From: Takakia lepidozioides
Lineage: Eukaryota; Streptophyta; Takakiopsida; Takakiales; Takakiaceae
Length of the DNA stretch: 64,000 bases
Assembly (NCBI GenBank): GCA_030704615.1
Contig: CM060734.1
Coordinates: forward strand, 20,586,001 to 20,650,000
Direction of reading: 5' to 3'
A program made the translations under genes and the position numbers. The notes under the pieces were generated by a model. That model did not search any database and was not told the origin of the DNA. It saw only the letters and a program-made list of their open reading frames with translations. Shown here one piece after another: positions 46,709 through 58,929 of the stretch (position 1 is its first letter; each line of letters opens with the position of its first letter).

Positions 46709-47320
46709 TTGGCAGATCAAATCACAGAGTCAGAATTCACTTTCAAACCGAAGACCCAGATGATAGACATGTCCGTAGGAAATGAACCTCCAAGAATGAT
46801 AAAGCTAGAACCTCAGCTGATTGCAGCAGATGTTTTCTTCATCTTGATGGTATTCACAATGTTCTTGTCAGGCATGGCACTGATGCCTAAAAAAATTGCC
46901 ATTTGTTTCACACTTGGCTGCATCTTCATCATGGGAGCCTTCTTTGCACTAAAAGGGCCCAAAACTCAATTTCTACACATGAGTTCCAAAGAGAAATGGC
47001 CGTTTATGGTAGGATTTCTTGGGAGCATGGCAGCCACAATCTATGTGTCCATGGTTCTCCATCAATTCTCTATAATTTTTGTAGTCATTCCTTTCCGCTT
47101 TGATAAGAGGAGAAAGAAACGTACTTTCAAGGAAGGAGATTTGGTAATGGTGTTTGACAGCAGGAATGAAAACTTCAAAGCAAAATTCGACTCTTTGTGG
47201 ATGGGTCCGTATGTGGTACATGAAGTCTTCGACAATGGTTCTTTGCAGCTGGAGACCTTGAGGGGGGAGTGGTTTCCAAACAGAGTAAATGGAATACGTT
47301 GCAAGCATTATAATGTGTGA
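46709..47320 (+). CDS. Chimeric frame: captured SFT2-like membrane protein fused to integrase tail
   Basis: A 203-residue frame in three parts. Residues 1-36 (MIDMSVGNEPPRMIKLEPQL) are the retroelement segment that normally precedes reverse transcriptase. Residues 37-125 are an intron-free SFT2/Got1 domain with about three or four hydrophobic segments: ADVFFILMVFTMFLSGM, ICFTLGCIFIMGAFFALKGP, then HMSS and GSMAATIYVSMVLHQF. SFT2 proteins are Golgi-associated membrane proteins that help vesicles fuse with the Golgi. Residues 126-203 are a typical gypsy integrase C-terminal tail (FKEGDLVMVFDSR, MGPYVVHEVFDNGSL). The SFT2 part replaces the whole reverse transcriptase to integrase core. Open and uninterrupted, so perhaps recently captured; expression is unknown. 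Confidence 0.82.
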   Translation: MADQITESEFTFKPKTQMIDMSVGNEPPRMIKLEPQLIAADVFFILMVFTMFLSGMALMPKKIAICFTLGCIFIMGAFFALKGPKTQFLHMSSKEKWPFMVGFLGSMAATIYVSMVLHQFSIIFVVIPFRFDKRRKKRTFKEGDLVMVFDSRNENFKAKFDSLWMGPYVVHEVFDNGSLQLETLRGEWFPNRVNGIRCKHYNV

Positions 47321-47330
47321 CCAGTTCCAG

Positions 47331-47579
47331 AGTAAGCATAGGTATGTCTTGCCCTAATCTTTTCTAGTCAAGAGTGGAGCTTGAATGGAAGCAGGGCAGT
47401 GGAATTGCACTCATGGCCGGATCTGGACGAAATACAGACGAAGATGGAGTATGTTACCAGTCAGCATCAACTCAAATCCGGAGAGAATACTGACGCTATT
47501 CTCTCTACCCTTGTATCTATTGAAGTTGGTTGTTCATTTATTATTAACAATGTACAAAGTGAAAACTAATCTTGTGAAG
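47331..47579. other. Junction sequence between gypsy 3 and gypsy 4
   Basis: No gene or LTR border is recognised. It may be 3' untranslated sequence of gypsy 3. Confidence 0.3.
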
Positions 47580-49569
47580 GGTTTGAAAACGACGTCAGTG
47601 TTTGCATCCATGTCACGTGCATTAGTTCATCTTCATCTGATGAGTCCTCTTCTTCAACAGTGTCATCCATGAGTTTAAGAGCATCTGGAAGGTCATAGTC
47701 TCCTTGAAACACTCCCAGAGCGTCTAGAGGATCTGTCTCTTCATCTTGTGCTTCTGGTCGAACAAGAAACAGAATTGCGTCGGGAAGTTGATCTTCTACC
47801 CCCGTGGCTGGTTCTCCTGTAGTAATCCTTGACAGATGATCTGCTGTAACATGTAATCTTCCTGGTTTATGAACAACTTCAAAATCAGACTCATGAAGAA
47901 GTAATAGCCATCGAGCAACCCTGCCACTAGCTAGTGGTCGATTTGCTAAATGAACTAGAGCATGATGATCAACAATAAACTTAAAGCGATTGCCAAGTAC
48001 ATAATACCGAAACTTTGAACAACATAAATCATTGCCAATGCTTCCCTTTCTGTGGTGCTATAGTTCTTCTCGGGTGCTGTCAACAATCTGCTTGCATAAT
48101 AGATTGGTGAATCTATTGTGCCCGTCACATTCTGAGCTAGAACTGCCCCCAAAGCAATGCCCGATGCATCACTGTGTACATGAAATGGTAAATCCCATCT
48201 TGGATTTATCAGAATTGGTGCTGCTGTGAGTGCCCTTTTTAGTGAATCATTTGATTTTTAGCAAGCTGGAGACCATCGGTCATCTTGCTTGAGCAGTCTA
48301 TAGACTGGTGCCGCTCTGTGAGCATATTTGTCCATGTACCTTCTGTGATAGCTTGTCTGTCCCAGAAATCTATGGGTTTCTTGGGATTTTCTGGTGGTGG
48401 TATTTTCTGGATAACCTCCACTTTCTTTGGATCCACCAGAATTCCCTGTGTCCCAACAATAATTTTGAATTCACACAAAATGTACATTTTTCCGGATTGA
48501 GAATTACTCCATTGTTTCTGCAGGCTTGTAGGCAAAGTTTTAATTGTGCCAAGTGTTTGGATTTCTGTCCGAAAACACTGAAATCATCCAAAAATACCTG
48601 CATAAAATCGTTGAGATAATTCTTGAATAACTCAGATACTGCTCGCTGAAACGTGGCTGGTGCGTTGCAAAGTCCAAATGGCATGACTTTGTAAGCATAG
48701 GCTCCCCATTCAGTGATGAATGCGGTCTTTTCTCGGTCTTCTTCCGCCATCTGCACCTGGTTGTACCCACTGAGCCCATCCATAAATGAGCACATCTCAT
48801 GTCCTGCCACTATGTCCAACACTATTTCAGTGAAGGGTAGTGGAAAGGGGTCTTTCTTGGTTCTTGTGTTTAGCTTGCGGTAGTCCACACATACTCATAA
48901 TTTTCCATTTTTCTTGGGTACTATCACAATGGGTGATAACCATTGTGGTGTCTCTACTAGGTATATGAATCCTGCATCTAGTAATTTCTTGATTTCTTCC
49001 CAAACTTTAGCTGCATAGTTGGGGTTCATTCTGTAACGGTTCTGACGAATTGGTTTTGTGTCAACTTCCAATTCAATTCGGTGCTGACAGATGTTAGAAG
49101 GTATACCCTTCAAATCTTTGTAGTTCCAGGCAAATACATCCTTGTATTCAGTGAATAATGCAGTGGCTTCTTGTAGAAATGATTCTTCAAGACCTGCACT
49201 TACTCGTATTATCTGTGGTTCTTCCACTGTTCCCAGATTCACTTGAATCAATTGAGTTTCTTCCGTTACTGTCCATCCTGCAATCTCTTGTCCGATGGTT
49301 GCAATCGTGGCAGGTACTTCACTGAATTTAATGTCCTCTTCCCTTTCTTGATAAAAACGGGCAGGGTGTTGAGGTGTGTCCATAGCTTCTTCCTCCAGAT
49401 CTTCCGTCCTCGGAGTATTCGTTTCTCTTTGGGTGTTCACCATGTGACATCCTACTGTTGTGGTATGTTTGACCATTAATTGCCCAATAGGTTCCAGCTG
49501 TGGATGGGCTGCATATACTGTGGCTTCTTCTTCATCCGACAGTGCACTGGACCAATCATACTCTTCCAC
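47580..49569 (-). pseudogene. Gypsy 4 reverse transcriptase and RNase H
   Basis: The frame 49569-48895 leads through KDVFAWNYKDL to FPLPFTEIVLD after a stop or shift near 48893. Reverse transcriptase motifs: KVMPFGLCNAPATFQRAV and QVFLDDFSVFG (L-D-D for the catalytic pair). RNase H: NYSTTEREALAMIYVV, FIVDHHALVHLAN, and a PGRLHVTADHLSR end near 47830. Frameshifts occur near 48370 and 48010. The F-L/M-D-D-F-S-V-F-G box is typical of plant Tat/Athila elements. Confidence 0.85.
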
Positions 49570-49587
49570 TATGGAAGGTCATTTCTC

Positions 49588-50616
49588 TCATGGAATGGTA
49601 CCTCGTTGTTTCGTAGTGATAGTGACTTGTTCTGATCCATTTTTGATCGTGAGAGTCTGACTTCCCCAATCGTGGTGTGATTGGGCTTGTGTTAACCATT
49701 GTCGGCCAAGTAGTAGTGAATATCCTTCTGCCACATCCTCCATTCTGAGAATGGTTACTGATACTACGTATACTAGTCCTGCTACTTCCATTGCAAGTCG
49801 TCTGATGATACCCAATGGCTGCACTTTTCGTTGATCGGCCATTCGTACCGTGAATGGAGCAGGTTCCATGTGCCCCAATCCTAGTGACTTCTTCATCTTC
49901 TCTGTCATGATATTCACTCCGGATCCTCCATCGATGAGTACATCCGTTACCAGCTTCCGTCCAATACGTACTTGTATTACTGGTATTGCTTCGTCGTAGT
50001 CTGGAGTTTGTTGTATAGTTGTGGGTTTAATCGTGTAAACCTCTGGTGTTGGTTTTTGTTTTGGTGTGGGTGTCAATGCCTCGATTGCCCGAAATAAAGT
50101 TTTCTTGCAGTGTGGAGCAATTTTTAATAATTGTCCAATGGTAATTTGGGTCTTGGTCTGGCAGATTACTTCAGCCGATTCTGTTTCCGTGGTTGCATTC
50201 GTGGTCTTCATCATTGGTCTGAATTGATTATCTAGAGTTGGCTCTCCAGAAGGTATATGGGTTCCCTCTTGCATTTGAGCTATGGCTTTACTTACCTCTT
50301 GGTGCAAGTTTTTTTCTTCCCGCCATGCTGCACTTTCTGGATATTGTTTTCGTTCTTCTTCGATCTCCTTATCTGGAGGTTTTTGTTTCTTGGCCTGAGT
50401 TCGGGTTACCGCAAGGGTATCCACTACAGGAGTTACCACACTCACGGCTACACTCGGTCCGGCTTCTATATTCCCAACTTCTGCCTCATGCTTGATTCGC
50501 AACTGGCATTCATGTTTCCAGTGTCCCTCTTTCTTGCAATAGTGACATCTCGTGATTTCTTTGTTTCTGGGTTGATGTTCTCTATCCCGTGGTGGATAGT
50601 CATCTCGTGGCCTCTG
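49588..50616 (-). pseudogene. Gypsy 4 second zinc knuckle and protease
   Basis: A CHYCKKEGHWKHEC knuckle lies near 50500-50560, followed by a long linker and a retropepsin-like region with VLIDGGSGVNIM, VRMADQRKVQPLG and YSLLLGRQWL. The frame is open from 50502 to 49588. Confidence 0.8.
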
Positions 50617-52014
50617 TTAACGATTACCCATATTGTATCGTCTTGGTCCATCCGATCCTACCCGTCGGATTCGGACTTGGTGTACCCCCACCTCTCGTGT
50701 GTACCCACTTTTCTTGGCCCGTTGATTGTAAATACAATGGCTAGTATTATCACAGTATTTGTCTTTCATGTGGCATTCTGTTGCCAAGTGTCCTACAGTC
50801 CCGCATTTGTGACACCATGTTGCCTTTCGCGGCCCTTCATCTTTAAAATTCTTGATAGCCTTTGTTATCTTCTGATCCAAAGTGGTTTTGTCAATCACTT
50901 CTTTCTTCTTTTGCTTGGGTTTTTCTTCATCATCAGAGTCTTCTTCTTCCAAGGGATCCTTGGAATCTTTACTTCTGCTATGATGAAATCCCAATTCCAA
51001 TTTCTTCGCAGTTCCTACTGCTTCAGCCAAAGTGTTGTTAGGCATTACTGTAACCATGGTTACATATTCAGGACGAAATCCGTTGATGAACCATGATTTT
51101 TGCAAGTCATCACCTGGTGCTTGAGGTAGCTTCCTGATCAGAGTCTTCATTCTCTCCAGGTAGTCGACTACCAATTCTTTCTTTTTCTGTCTCAGGTTCT
51201 GTAATCCTGTGAAGATTTCAGACGTGGATTTGTTGGATCTATATCGTTCTTGAAACGCATCTCTCATATCCGCCCAATTTGAAAAGTGATTGGCTAGAAA
51301 GGTTGCCAACCATTCAATGCCTTTTCTGGCCATTGAACAAGGAAATGATCTTACTGTCTATGAATAAGTATCAGATTGCTTTTGCAATCTACCATGTTGG
51401 ATCTTTTCCTGGTCTGTTGCTTCATTGTAGATGGTGCACATGTTCTCAAATTGATTAAGATGGATATCCGGATCAGATTTCCCATCATATAAAGGGAATG
51501 GCGGTCTAGTTTTGCTTGATGCTAAAGCCATTGGTGCTGCTGGTGCAACTGGTTGTCCAAACTGGGATGGTCCCGCTGCTGCTGGCTGTGGTGATGTTGG
51601 GATTGTCAAAGCTAGTGGTGTTGTTGGTGTTTGTCTTCCAAACAATGATTCAAAGCTAGGAGGTCCTTGTCCCAATGATAGCCGTCTTCCAACTGCTGTC
51701 CCTACTAAGCTTAATGAATCTTTAAAAGCTTTGAGTGCAGTCCTGGTTATCCTTTCTGGAGAAGTACTTTCACTTCTTTCACCTTCTTCACTCAGAATAT
51801 TCTCAAATCTTTCTTCCAATATTTCAGCAAAACCTCGATTTGGACTTGTTACTATAGAAGGTCCTTCATATCTTTCTTGTGGTAACCATTCACCAAGTGC
51901 ATTATTGGCAACTCCTTCTGGTGTAGTGTTCTCACTTTCCAATGATCCGATTTCCTGATCTTCTGGTTTATCACTGTCAATTTGTCTTGATGTCTCACCT
52001 TGAATAATATTCAA
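50617..52014 (-). pseudogene. Gypsy 4 gag
   Basis: Two frames, 52014-51358 and 51333-50617, separated by a stop or shift near 51350. Capsid features are DAFQERYRSN, VVDYLERMKTLI and WFINGFRPEYV; a CCHC knuckle reads CHKCGTVGHLATEC near 50800. The N-terminal part is acidic and proline-serine rich. Confidence 0.8.
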
Positions 52015-52756
52015 GTTTTGTAATTCTGGGAACTATTTTCTCAACCGAGCTTCCCTTTCTGCAACATATTTCTCTATTCTTTCAACTCTGTCTTGCTTAG
52101 CTTTTTCTTTAATTTCCTCATTCATTCCCACATCATATACAGAATTCCTTTTCAGCACCCTTTAATCAGCCTTGGTATGTCAGTAAAGAAAAATTATAGT
52201 GGTCTCTACCCTTTCTCCAAGATTTACCCTATCTTGCCAGAATCCGTATCACGACTTAATTTTCCTTTACTGATTGATCACCAATCTTTTAATGGGCACA
52301 ATAATACCATTTGTCTTTCTCAGTGTATCTGACTTGTAACAAGTATTTGGGTATCCAGTATTCCACTGCTTCTATGATCATATGACAATATTCATAATTT
52401 GAACATCCTTTCCTGAAAATATAACTAGTGTAGCAAACTTTTCTGATTGGGATTAGAGTAATCAATAAAGCCAACGAGACAACCATTCTTCATTTCTGAT
52501 TCTACATTCCCAAGGTGCTCGTGTAATACTGATCACTCCTCCCTTTAATCCCTATTTGTCATCTTCTTTCGCAATTGAAAGAAAGATCTTCTGTTGTATT
52601 GCTATTGGTAAGCCATGAAATTTTTTTAGGAATGCTTTCCATTCCTCTGCTTCCGTTGACTCGTTCTTTTAGATTTCAAGAAATCACTGAGTAACCATCC
52701 TTCCTTGAGTTCACTTGAACTCAACATACCATTAGTCCCCAGTATGGTCGCCAAAT

Positions 52757-53615
52757 GTTAACCGTTGGTTTATGACTTAGACAAAACAAGCTATCAGCAT
52801 TACTGCCCATTTCCCAAGACATGCAACAGAGGTTGTCCGACGGTATGCTTTCAGAAACGATTACAAAGTAATCGTTTTAAGGATAGCTAAACCATGGACG
52901 TCGTATGAATCAATATCTCTACAAGTTGCTTAATCCTATTGATTAAGCCCAACCTACAGTCTCTTTGGCCTAAAAGATCTTAGTCAAAAAGACTGAAGCC
53001 TCTTTGTTCATACAATCAGATGGTAGTCAAGACAAAACAAGAACTATTCTGAGATGATACACATTCTCATCATCTCACGTTCTCTCATAATGCACATTCT
53101 CTCCATCTCACGTTCACTCTACACAGAGATACTTCGAATAGCATGGCTTTACTTCAGAGTTCATCACATCATCGCAGAAGTACACATTGAATCACTCTGA
53201 GTCCACTGAATACACACTGATCACTGATACCTTCTAAGTTGTGTGCAGCCTTTTTATACTATGCTCGAAAGAGCAGCCTGCAGTCATTAATGACCGTTTG
53301 CCTAACTGCCTACGCAACCTAAAGGGTTTGCTAAAAAAGTGGCTCGTTGTAGTGGTTGTGTGCTATAGTGGTAAACGGTCCACTACTTCCTCTGTTAGTA
53401 AAAGCCGATGCTAAGGTGGCTGTGTGATATCGTGGTTCACGGCCCACGGTTGCTACACTACCCACTACTGCTCCCGTGGTAATGTACCTTTGTTCCGCCA
53501 TTTGCTAAGTACCGCGTACTTAGCCTATTATGCTCGTGACCAGGTAGTGTACACCAATCCCCACCCGGTATGTCCCGTCGTGACCCTCGCTGTCTGGCCC
53601 TCGTAGCTTAGCCGT
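52757..53615 (-). repeat. Probable 5' LTR of gypsy 4
   Basis: In minus orientation the region ends GGTTAACA next to the primer-like site and has AGTATAAAAAGG near 53261-53250, a TATA box with downstream R/U5-like sequence. No second LTR was found, so the outer border at about 53615 is inferred from where copy F coding begins. Confidence 0.5.
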
Positions 53616-54232
53616 TATCGGTCCTTGTTGTCGAAGACGACCTGGAGATGGAAATCCTCAAGAGCTGGGAATACCTTGACGGAATTCTCTACAATAATGC
53701 CAATGAGAGACAACAATTGGAGGTACAGTGACTCCAATCGGAGCAAAAGCAGTTGGAGGACACGAAGAAGAAACCGAAAAAAGCTATAAAGCCAAAACAA
53801 GGAAATGGAGATGATGACGAAGAAGAGGGGGGAAGAAAACGACGAAAGACCATCTATATAGTGAATAGCTAAGAAAAGAGGCACCTGAAGACTGACGAGA
53901 TTTTTGACCTGGATGAGGCGACGACTCTCATCAAGCAATACCAGGATATATTCCCGTTTGGATTTGAATACGTCCAGGAAGTGGACATCAACCACTGTTT
54001 TTTGGCCCCACAGCATATGGTTTATCGACCACTTTGTGAGAAGCACAAGCTGGAGATTAAATCAAGGCTAGTTGCGTACAACCTAATTGACTCAAAAATG
54101 TCTGTTTACTTGATTCCACGACACGAGACTGATCCCACGAAGGTGTGGAGCAGGAAGCCCGTCAATGAGCGCAAACTGCAGAAGGCGACATATTTTATTA
54201 TTGGAGGCCAACATACATTGATGGCAGCCCAG
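53616..54232 (+). pseudogene. ParB-like exon of methyltransferase-like copy F
   Basis: One frame with two in-frame stops (TGA near 53728, TAA near 53870) reads VEDDLEMEILKSWEYLDGI, a lysine/glutamate-rich linker, then a ParB-like domain: LDEATTLIKQYQDIFPFGF, INHCFLAPQHMVYRPL, and ATYFIIGGQHTLMAAQ, where G-G-Q-H-T corresponds to the G-x-H-R core of ParB. It ends at a GTCAGG donor after 54232. The exon is probably cut at 53616 by gypsy 4. Confidence 0.65.
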
Positions 54233-54235
54233 GTC

Positions 54236-57200
54236 AGGGGAGGTCTCCCGTGCTGACTCACCTTCAAGAAATTCTACTTACTATTTGACCATGTATTTGT
54301 CCACTATCCATTTTTTATCGTCTCTCTTTTACTGCTAATCAACTGAACTGTGATGATTGCAGGAGCTCTTGGAGGATCTGGCACTGAGTAATGATGTCCT
54401 GATAAAATCGCTACGTACATGGCCTACTAAGATAGTGTACTCGACGGATGAGCTTCGACTGGTGACTATCTCCAAGGTTCTGAACAAGCCCAACAAGGAG
54501 AATCTTTACGAACCGTCTTTCTATGAGAAGGTCCGTCACTGTAGAAAATAATTACAAGGAGCGGCCCCAAAAGTATGATGAGCATCGTCGGGTCGAGACT
54601 CAGCAGTGGAAGGTGAGTCTGACCACCGGAGGTCTCCCATCCTTTCTTTCCATTCATCTATCACTGCAGCGATGCAATGGATGTCTGCATTATAGTCGAT
54701 CGAAATCCAATTTCATCGCCCACACACCAGCAACCACATTCGTTGTCCCAGCAACTTCTCTTCCGTTGAGGTCATCTGGGATGTGTTTTGCTTTGTTTTG
54801 CGGTGCTTCTCTCTTTCTCCAATCTGGTGACATTCTCGATCTGGAAGAGATCCACGCACCATCAAAGATTTCAAGTTGGGGATGATGCTTCATGATGTGA
54901 TTGTCTCTTGGTTACTTAAGTGTTTCTGTACACAGGTTTGACTCTGTTCTAGGTCGAGAATGTCACCAGAAAGAGGAAATGGAGAAGCACCACAATACAA
55001 AGTAGGAGACACTCTAGAAAGAGTGACCAATTGTCAACATCCTCTTGGTTGGTTTAAATCATCAATTGAAGGTGTTTGTAGGAAGTTAGCTAGAAGTGTT
55101 TGAAGTGCTGTCAGCCAGAAGTGTTGGCTGAATGTGAAAGTTAGCAAGGGAGACCTCCCGTGGTAGTTAACTACACTTGCTGGTATGTGCAGGATTACAT
55201 GGTCGGAGCTCAAACCATTTTGGATGTGAAAAGCGACAAAGAGGCAATGCCACTTGTGTTCACCTCCGATCGGACCTGGAATTGCTAGACAAGAGTGTTC
55301 ATGAAATGGGAGAAGGGCGAGCTCATTGACCCCAAAGGGAATATCCCCATGAAAGAGCAGCCAACGCTCAAAAAATCTAGCGTTGCTCGACTGCAGGGTT
55401 TGGACGACAGCCAGATTTGGAAGGTTGCCCACATGTTACTCAAAAACAAAGTGTCGATGCGTCATCCATACACTGGGCCTGACCCCGATGTTCTGAGTCT
55501 AGAGGATTATTGCAAGTACAAGAAGTTGAGGAGGCACATTATTGATGATATCATGGTCGGTTTTGGATTTAAGGAGCCGATGAAGGACAACTGACATCCA
55601 TACACAAAGTTGGAGTGGACCGCCATCAAACATAAGTACGAAATCAACAAGGCCCAGTTTGTGCACTTTAAGAGTGCTCTCGGGAACCCCTACCTTGACG
55701 CGAAAATGAAGCCAACGACGGGAAAGTAGAAGCAACCACTTCAATTTCTGAATTTAATTCAAGTCGTGAAATCGCTTGCAGAGACTCCACGAGGTTCGCT
55801 TGATAGAGTTTACAGTGTGTGCGAGATTGGAAACAGGGCTCGGGAGATTGGGACGGTAGCAATGTTCGCCACAAAAGCATTTGAAGTTGTTTCGCTCATC
55901 ATGATCTGTACATTGAATGAGCGTCCAGACAAGATCGAGCCTTGGACGAAGAATGAGTTCGCCGACCTCTTCAATGGCATGAGGTCAAGAAAAATCAGGA
56001 CCAACGTATTATGTGTCATCACCGATACTGATAGCTCTCGTGAGCTGATAGCGTACATTCAATCCACAAAGGGGAAATTCCTTATAGAGACGAGCTTCTA
56101 CATTCCATCGAAGAAGGAGATTTTTTTTCAAGACAAGGAATTTTGAGACTCCAGTAATTCATTTCCATTTCATTTTTCCGACGGCAGACGTGGAGTGGGA
56201 CAACGTGGACGAGGTCGTGCAGAGGAGCATCACAGCCGACAATCGATACATCCCAAGAGTGCTACGTACAGAGGCGGAAGAATCTGAAAATCCTCTGCAA
56301 AGTCACTATGAGATCCGATCATCGGCCATCGACCAGGTCGTTGAGACATTCTGTCCGGAGGGCTCTTCGGTTGTCAATGTGTATTGTGGCGGGATTGTCA
56401 CATACTCGCTTCTGGTAAGAACCTACAAACTCAAATCTTAATTTGCTTCGTCCATTGACTCAAATGTTAATTTTCTTCGTGAAATTGCTTCGTCCAGTGA
56501 CGAGAGATCTCTCGTCCATCCTTTGTCGGGAGATCTCCCGTCGTTCGTTTAGCGGATACATCCGGCGGTAAATTAAGTTCAATCAGGACACTAGTGATAC
56601 CCAGGTGATTAACCACACATTCATTACGGGGATTTCAAGAGCCTGAACAGACTTACCTTGTAAACCACAAGACTTTATGCAACACTGACAATGTTGGATA
56701 AGATCTTGTAGTTAACTTGGTAAGTATGGCCAGACAGAAAACTTGAAGTATTTCCCAGATTGTGAGAGCTCTCATATTGCTTCAAATGATGGGTTGAAAG
56801 TGTGCTTAGGAAGTCACCATATTTTCCAAGCGATTTTTTGACCTCCTTCTACGGGAGACCTCCCTTCCTTCTTTTTCCAGGTTCATATGTGCCTTTCACT
56901 GTATCCAGTTTGTAGAATTTGGGTCATTGAAACCTTCTCCCTTCCGGTCCATTGACCATTCAAGTATTTCAAGATGAACCTCGAGTAGGACTTGGCTGGC
57001 TCGACACGAACTGATACCCAAGTGATCCATAACATTCATGACGGGACATTTGGAGTGCAGCCAAATACTTACAGAGGGCGACACAAGTCTTTATATTACA
57101 TACTGGCGATGTAATCTAAAATCTTGCGTGGTTTTCATGTAAGTATGGCCATGCACAAGCTGAATTGTCACTGCTAAGAATGATGATGGGTTGAAAGTGT

Positions 57201-58270
57201 TTTTGGCAGAAGTCCAGTGAACGACCTTTTGACCATTCATTTGAACAATCATTTGAGATGAACCTCGCGCTAGACTACTGCTTCAAAAACTCTACTGATA
57301 CCCACGTGATTAGCTACATTGATTGCAGGACTTCTGTGGTTGCCTCTGTATTGTTGCAAAGTGATACACAAGACTTTACTTAACACACTTGCGATGTTAT
57401 CTAACATCTTGGGTATCACTTTGTAACTATGGCCATGCACATGCAAGAATGTCTCTGCTTTGAATGCTATATCCTTGCTTCAAATGATGATGGGTTGAAA
57501 GTGTTTGCTGGCAGACGTGGATTGACGGGAGATCTCCCGGCTTTACTATGTCGGGAGACCTCCCGTTGTTGCTTTCTCGGAAGATATCCCGCCTCTCTAG
57601 TACGGGAGGTCTCCCGTGCTATTAAAGACCTTCTTTTCTGCCTGTTTAAGTTGACCAGTCTGACACAAAACACTATTAATAACCCAGGTGATTAACCACA
57701 ATGATTAAGGGGATTTCAAGAGTGCATGATCAAACTTACCATGTAAACCACAAGACTTTGTGTATCATTGGCAATGTTATATAAGATCTCGTGGTTTACT
57801 TGATAAGTATGGCAAGCCAGAAACTTGGAGTAATTCCCAGATTGATTCAATGATGATGGGTCAACTGTGAGTGCTGGCAGAATTTCATTGACGGGAGATA
57901 TTCTGTTCTTCCATTGACGGGAGACCTCCCGTCCTCCCTTTCACTATACTTATTGAGTCTTATCCGGCGAGGAAGTACCCACATGATTATCCAGATTCAT
58001 TCTGAGTGCATGCACATTCCTACAATGTGATACACAAGACTTTATTTAACACAATGGCGATGTTATCTAAGATCTTGTGGATCAATTTGTGGGCATGGAC
58101 ATTCTAAGTCTCTAAAAATGAGTCCTCTGTTATTGCTTCAAATGATGGGTTTAATGTGTGAGATGGAAGTATGTACGTACGTACATACGTGAGATGGAAT
58201 AGTTTATAAGGATGTTGTTCCGAATTATATTGAATTTTTGTTTAAGTCCTTTGACAGGACACCTCCCTTC
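54236..58270. repeat. Dispersed CGGGAG-NN-CTCCCG palindromes of copy F
   Basis: About a dozen copies, for example near 54240, 55147, 56525, 56851, 57526, 57552, 57578, 57601, 57892 and 57917. The arms are ACGGGAG and CTCCCGT; centres AC, GT or AT; some are degenerate. They fall in introns or 3' to the last visible exon. Confidence 0.87.
54363..56414 (+). pseudogene. Methyltransferase-like copy F, downstream exons, decayed
   Basis: Exon 54363-54618 starts after TTGCAG in phase (ELLEDLALSNDVL), has a frameshift near 54535, and ends GTGAGT. A further block starts after TGCAG at 55194 (DYMVGAQ ... VFMKWEKGELIDPKGNIP), corresponding to exon 5 of copy A. The same frame, with stops at about 55586 and 55727, reaches the motif IV region (VVSLIMICTLNERPDKI, with no P-P-Y-like box). 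The last exon, 56188-56414, holds motif X and a degenerate SAM loop (SSVVNVYCGGIVTYSLL). With at least five stops or shifts it is not functional. Confidence 0.65.
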
Positions 58271-58720
58271 ATACATTGCCAATTCCTACTGATACCCATT
58301 TGATTAGTAACATTCATTATGGGACATTTTGGGTTGTAGCCAAATAGTTACAGAGGGTCACACAAGTCTTTATGTTACACTCTGGCGATGTAATCTAAAA
58401 TCTTATGTGGCCTTCATGTAATTCTTGGCATGCACAAGCCTGAATAGTTCTTGCTTACGATGATGGGCGGAAAATGTGAGTAGGCAGAGGTCCATTGAAT
58501 ATCCTATTTGATTAGAAACAACCCAAGTGATTAGTAACATTCATTACGGGACATTTCTAGGTGCAGCCAAATAGTTACAGAGGGTCACACAAGTCTTTAT
58601 ATTACACACTGGCGATGTAATCTAAAATCTTGTGTGGCCTTCATGTAATTCTGGCCATGCACAAGCCTGAAATGTGTTTGCTCGGTTAATGTTTGAAATT
58701 ATGATGGGTTGAAAGTGTGA
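56590..58720. repeat. Seven imperfect tandem units with hairpin potential
   Basis: Units near 56597, 57012, 57297, 57675, 57975, 58290 and 58515 share GATACCCANGTGATTA, then arms CACACAAGTCTTTATATTAC and GTAATCTAAAATCTTGTGTG around a TGGCGA loop. Later comes ATGATGGGTTGAAAGTGTG. The arms pair with each other, and changes in one arm (AACCACAAGA) are matched in the other (TCTCGTGGTT). Confidence 0.85.
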
Positions 58721-58929
58721 GATGTTGGAAGTTTCGATTTATGAATGACAGTGTTAAAATACCATTCATCCAACTAAATCATCCATAAATGATTATACTT
58801 GCCACCTGTCATTTTCACAGATCTACGTGTACTACATGACAGTGTGACTTAAGCTACACTGCTGTGAGACAAGCTACACTGCTACATGAGACAAGCCTTG
58901 GTCAACACGCATAGTCATACAGTTGACCT

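Larger units (their letters stand above)
36151..47330 (+). mobile_element. Gypsy 3: Tat/Athila-like LTR element carrying a captured SFT2 gene, split by gypsy 2
   Basis: Primer region TTTCTGGTGCATCTGCCGGGAG (in two parts) near 36158-36180 resembles the plant TGGCGCCGTTGCCGGGGA type. Then gag (36423-38518), a nested chromovirus (38519-45490), the protease region (45491-46632), a membrane-protein insert (46817-47083) and the integrase tail (47084-47317). No reverse transcriptase, RNase H or integrase core is present, so it would depend on other elements. Confidence 0.8.
47580..53615 (-). mobile_element. Gypsy 4: Tat/Athila-like element, truncated before integrase
   Basis: Minus-strand order from the right: 5' LTR with TATA (52757-53615), a primer-like TTTGGCGACCATACTGGGGA near 52740-52757, gag (50617-52014), protease (49588-50616), reverse transcriptase and RNase H (47820-49569), then a linker to about 47580. 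Integrase and the 3' LTR are missing. Its sequence is related to, but distinct from, gypsy 3. Confidence 0.75.

Noticed and set aside
46709-47320. An independent host SFT2 gene
   Set aside because: The frame begins with retroelement pre-RT sequence and ends with an integrase tail, and about half of SFT2 is missing.
50257-51096. 279-residue hydrophobic plus-strand frame
   Set aside because: It is the antisense shadow of gypsy 4 gag, whose minus-strand zinc knuckles and capsid motifs are clear.
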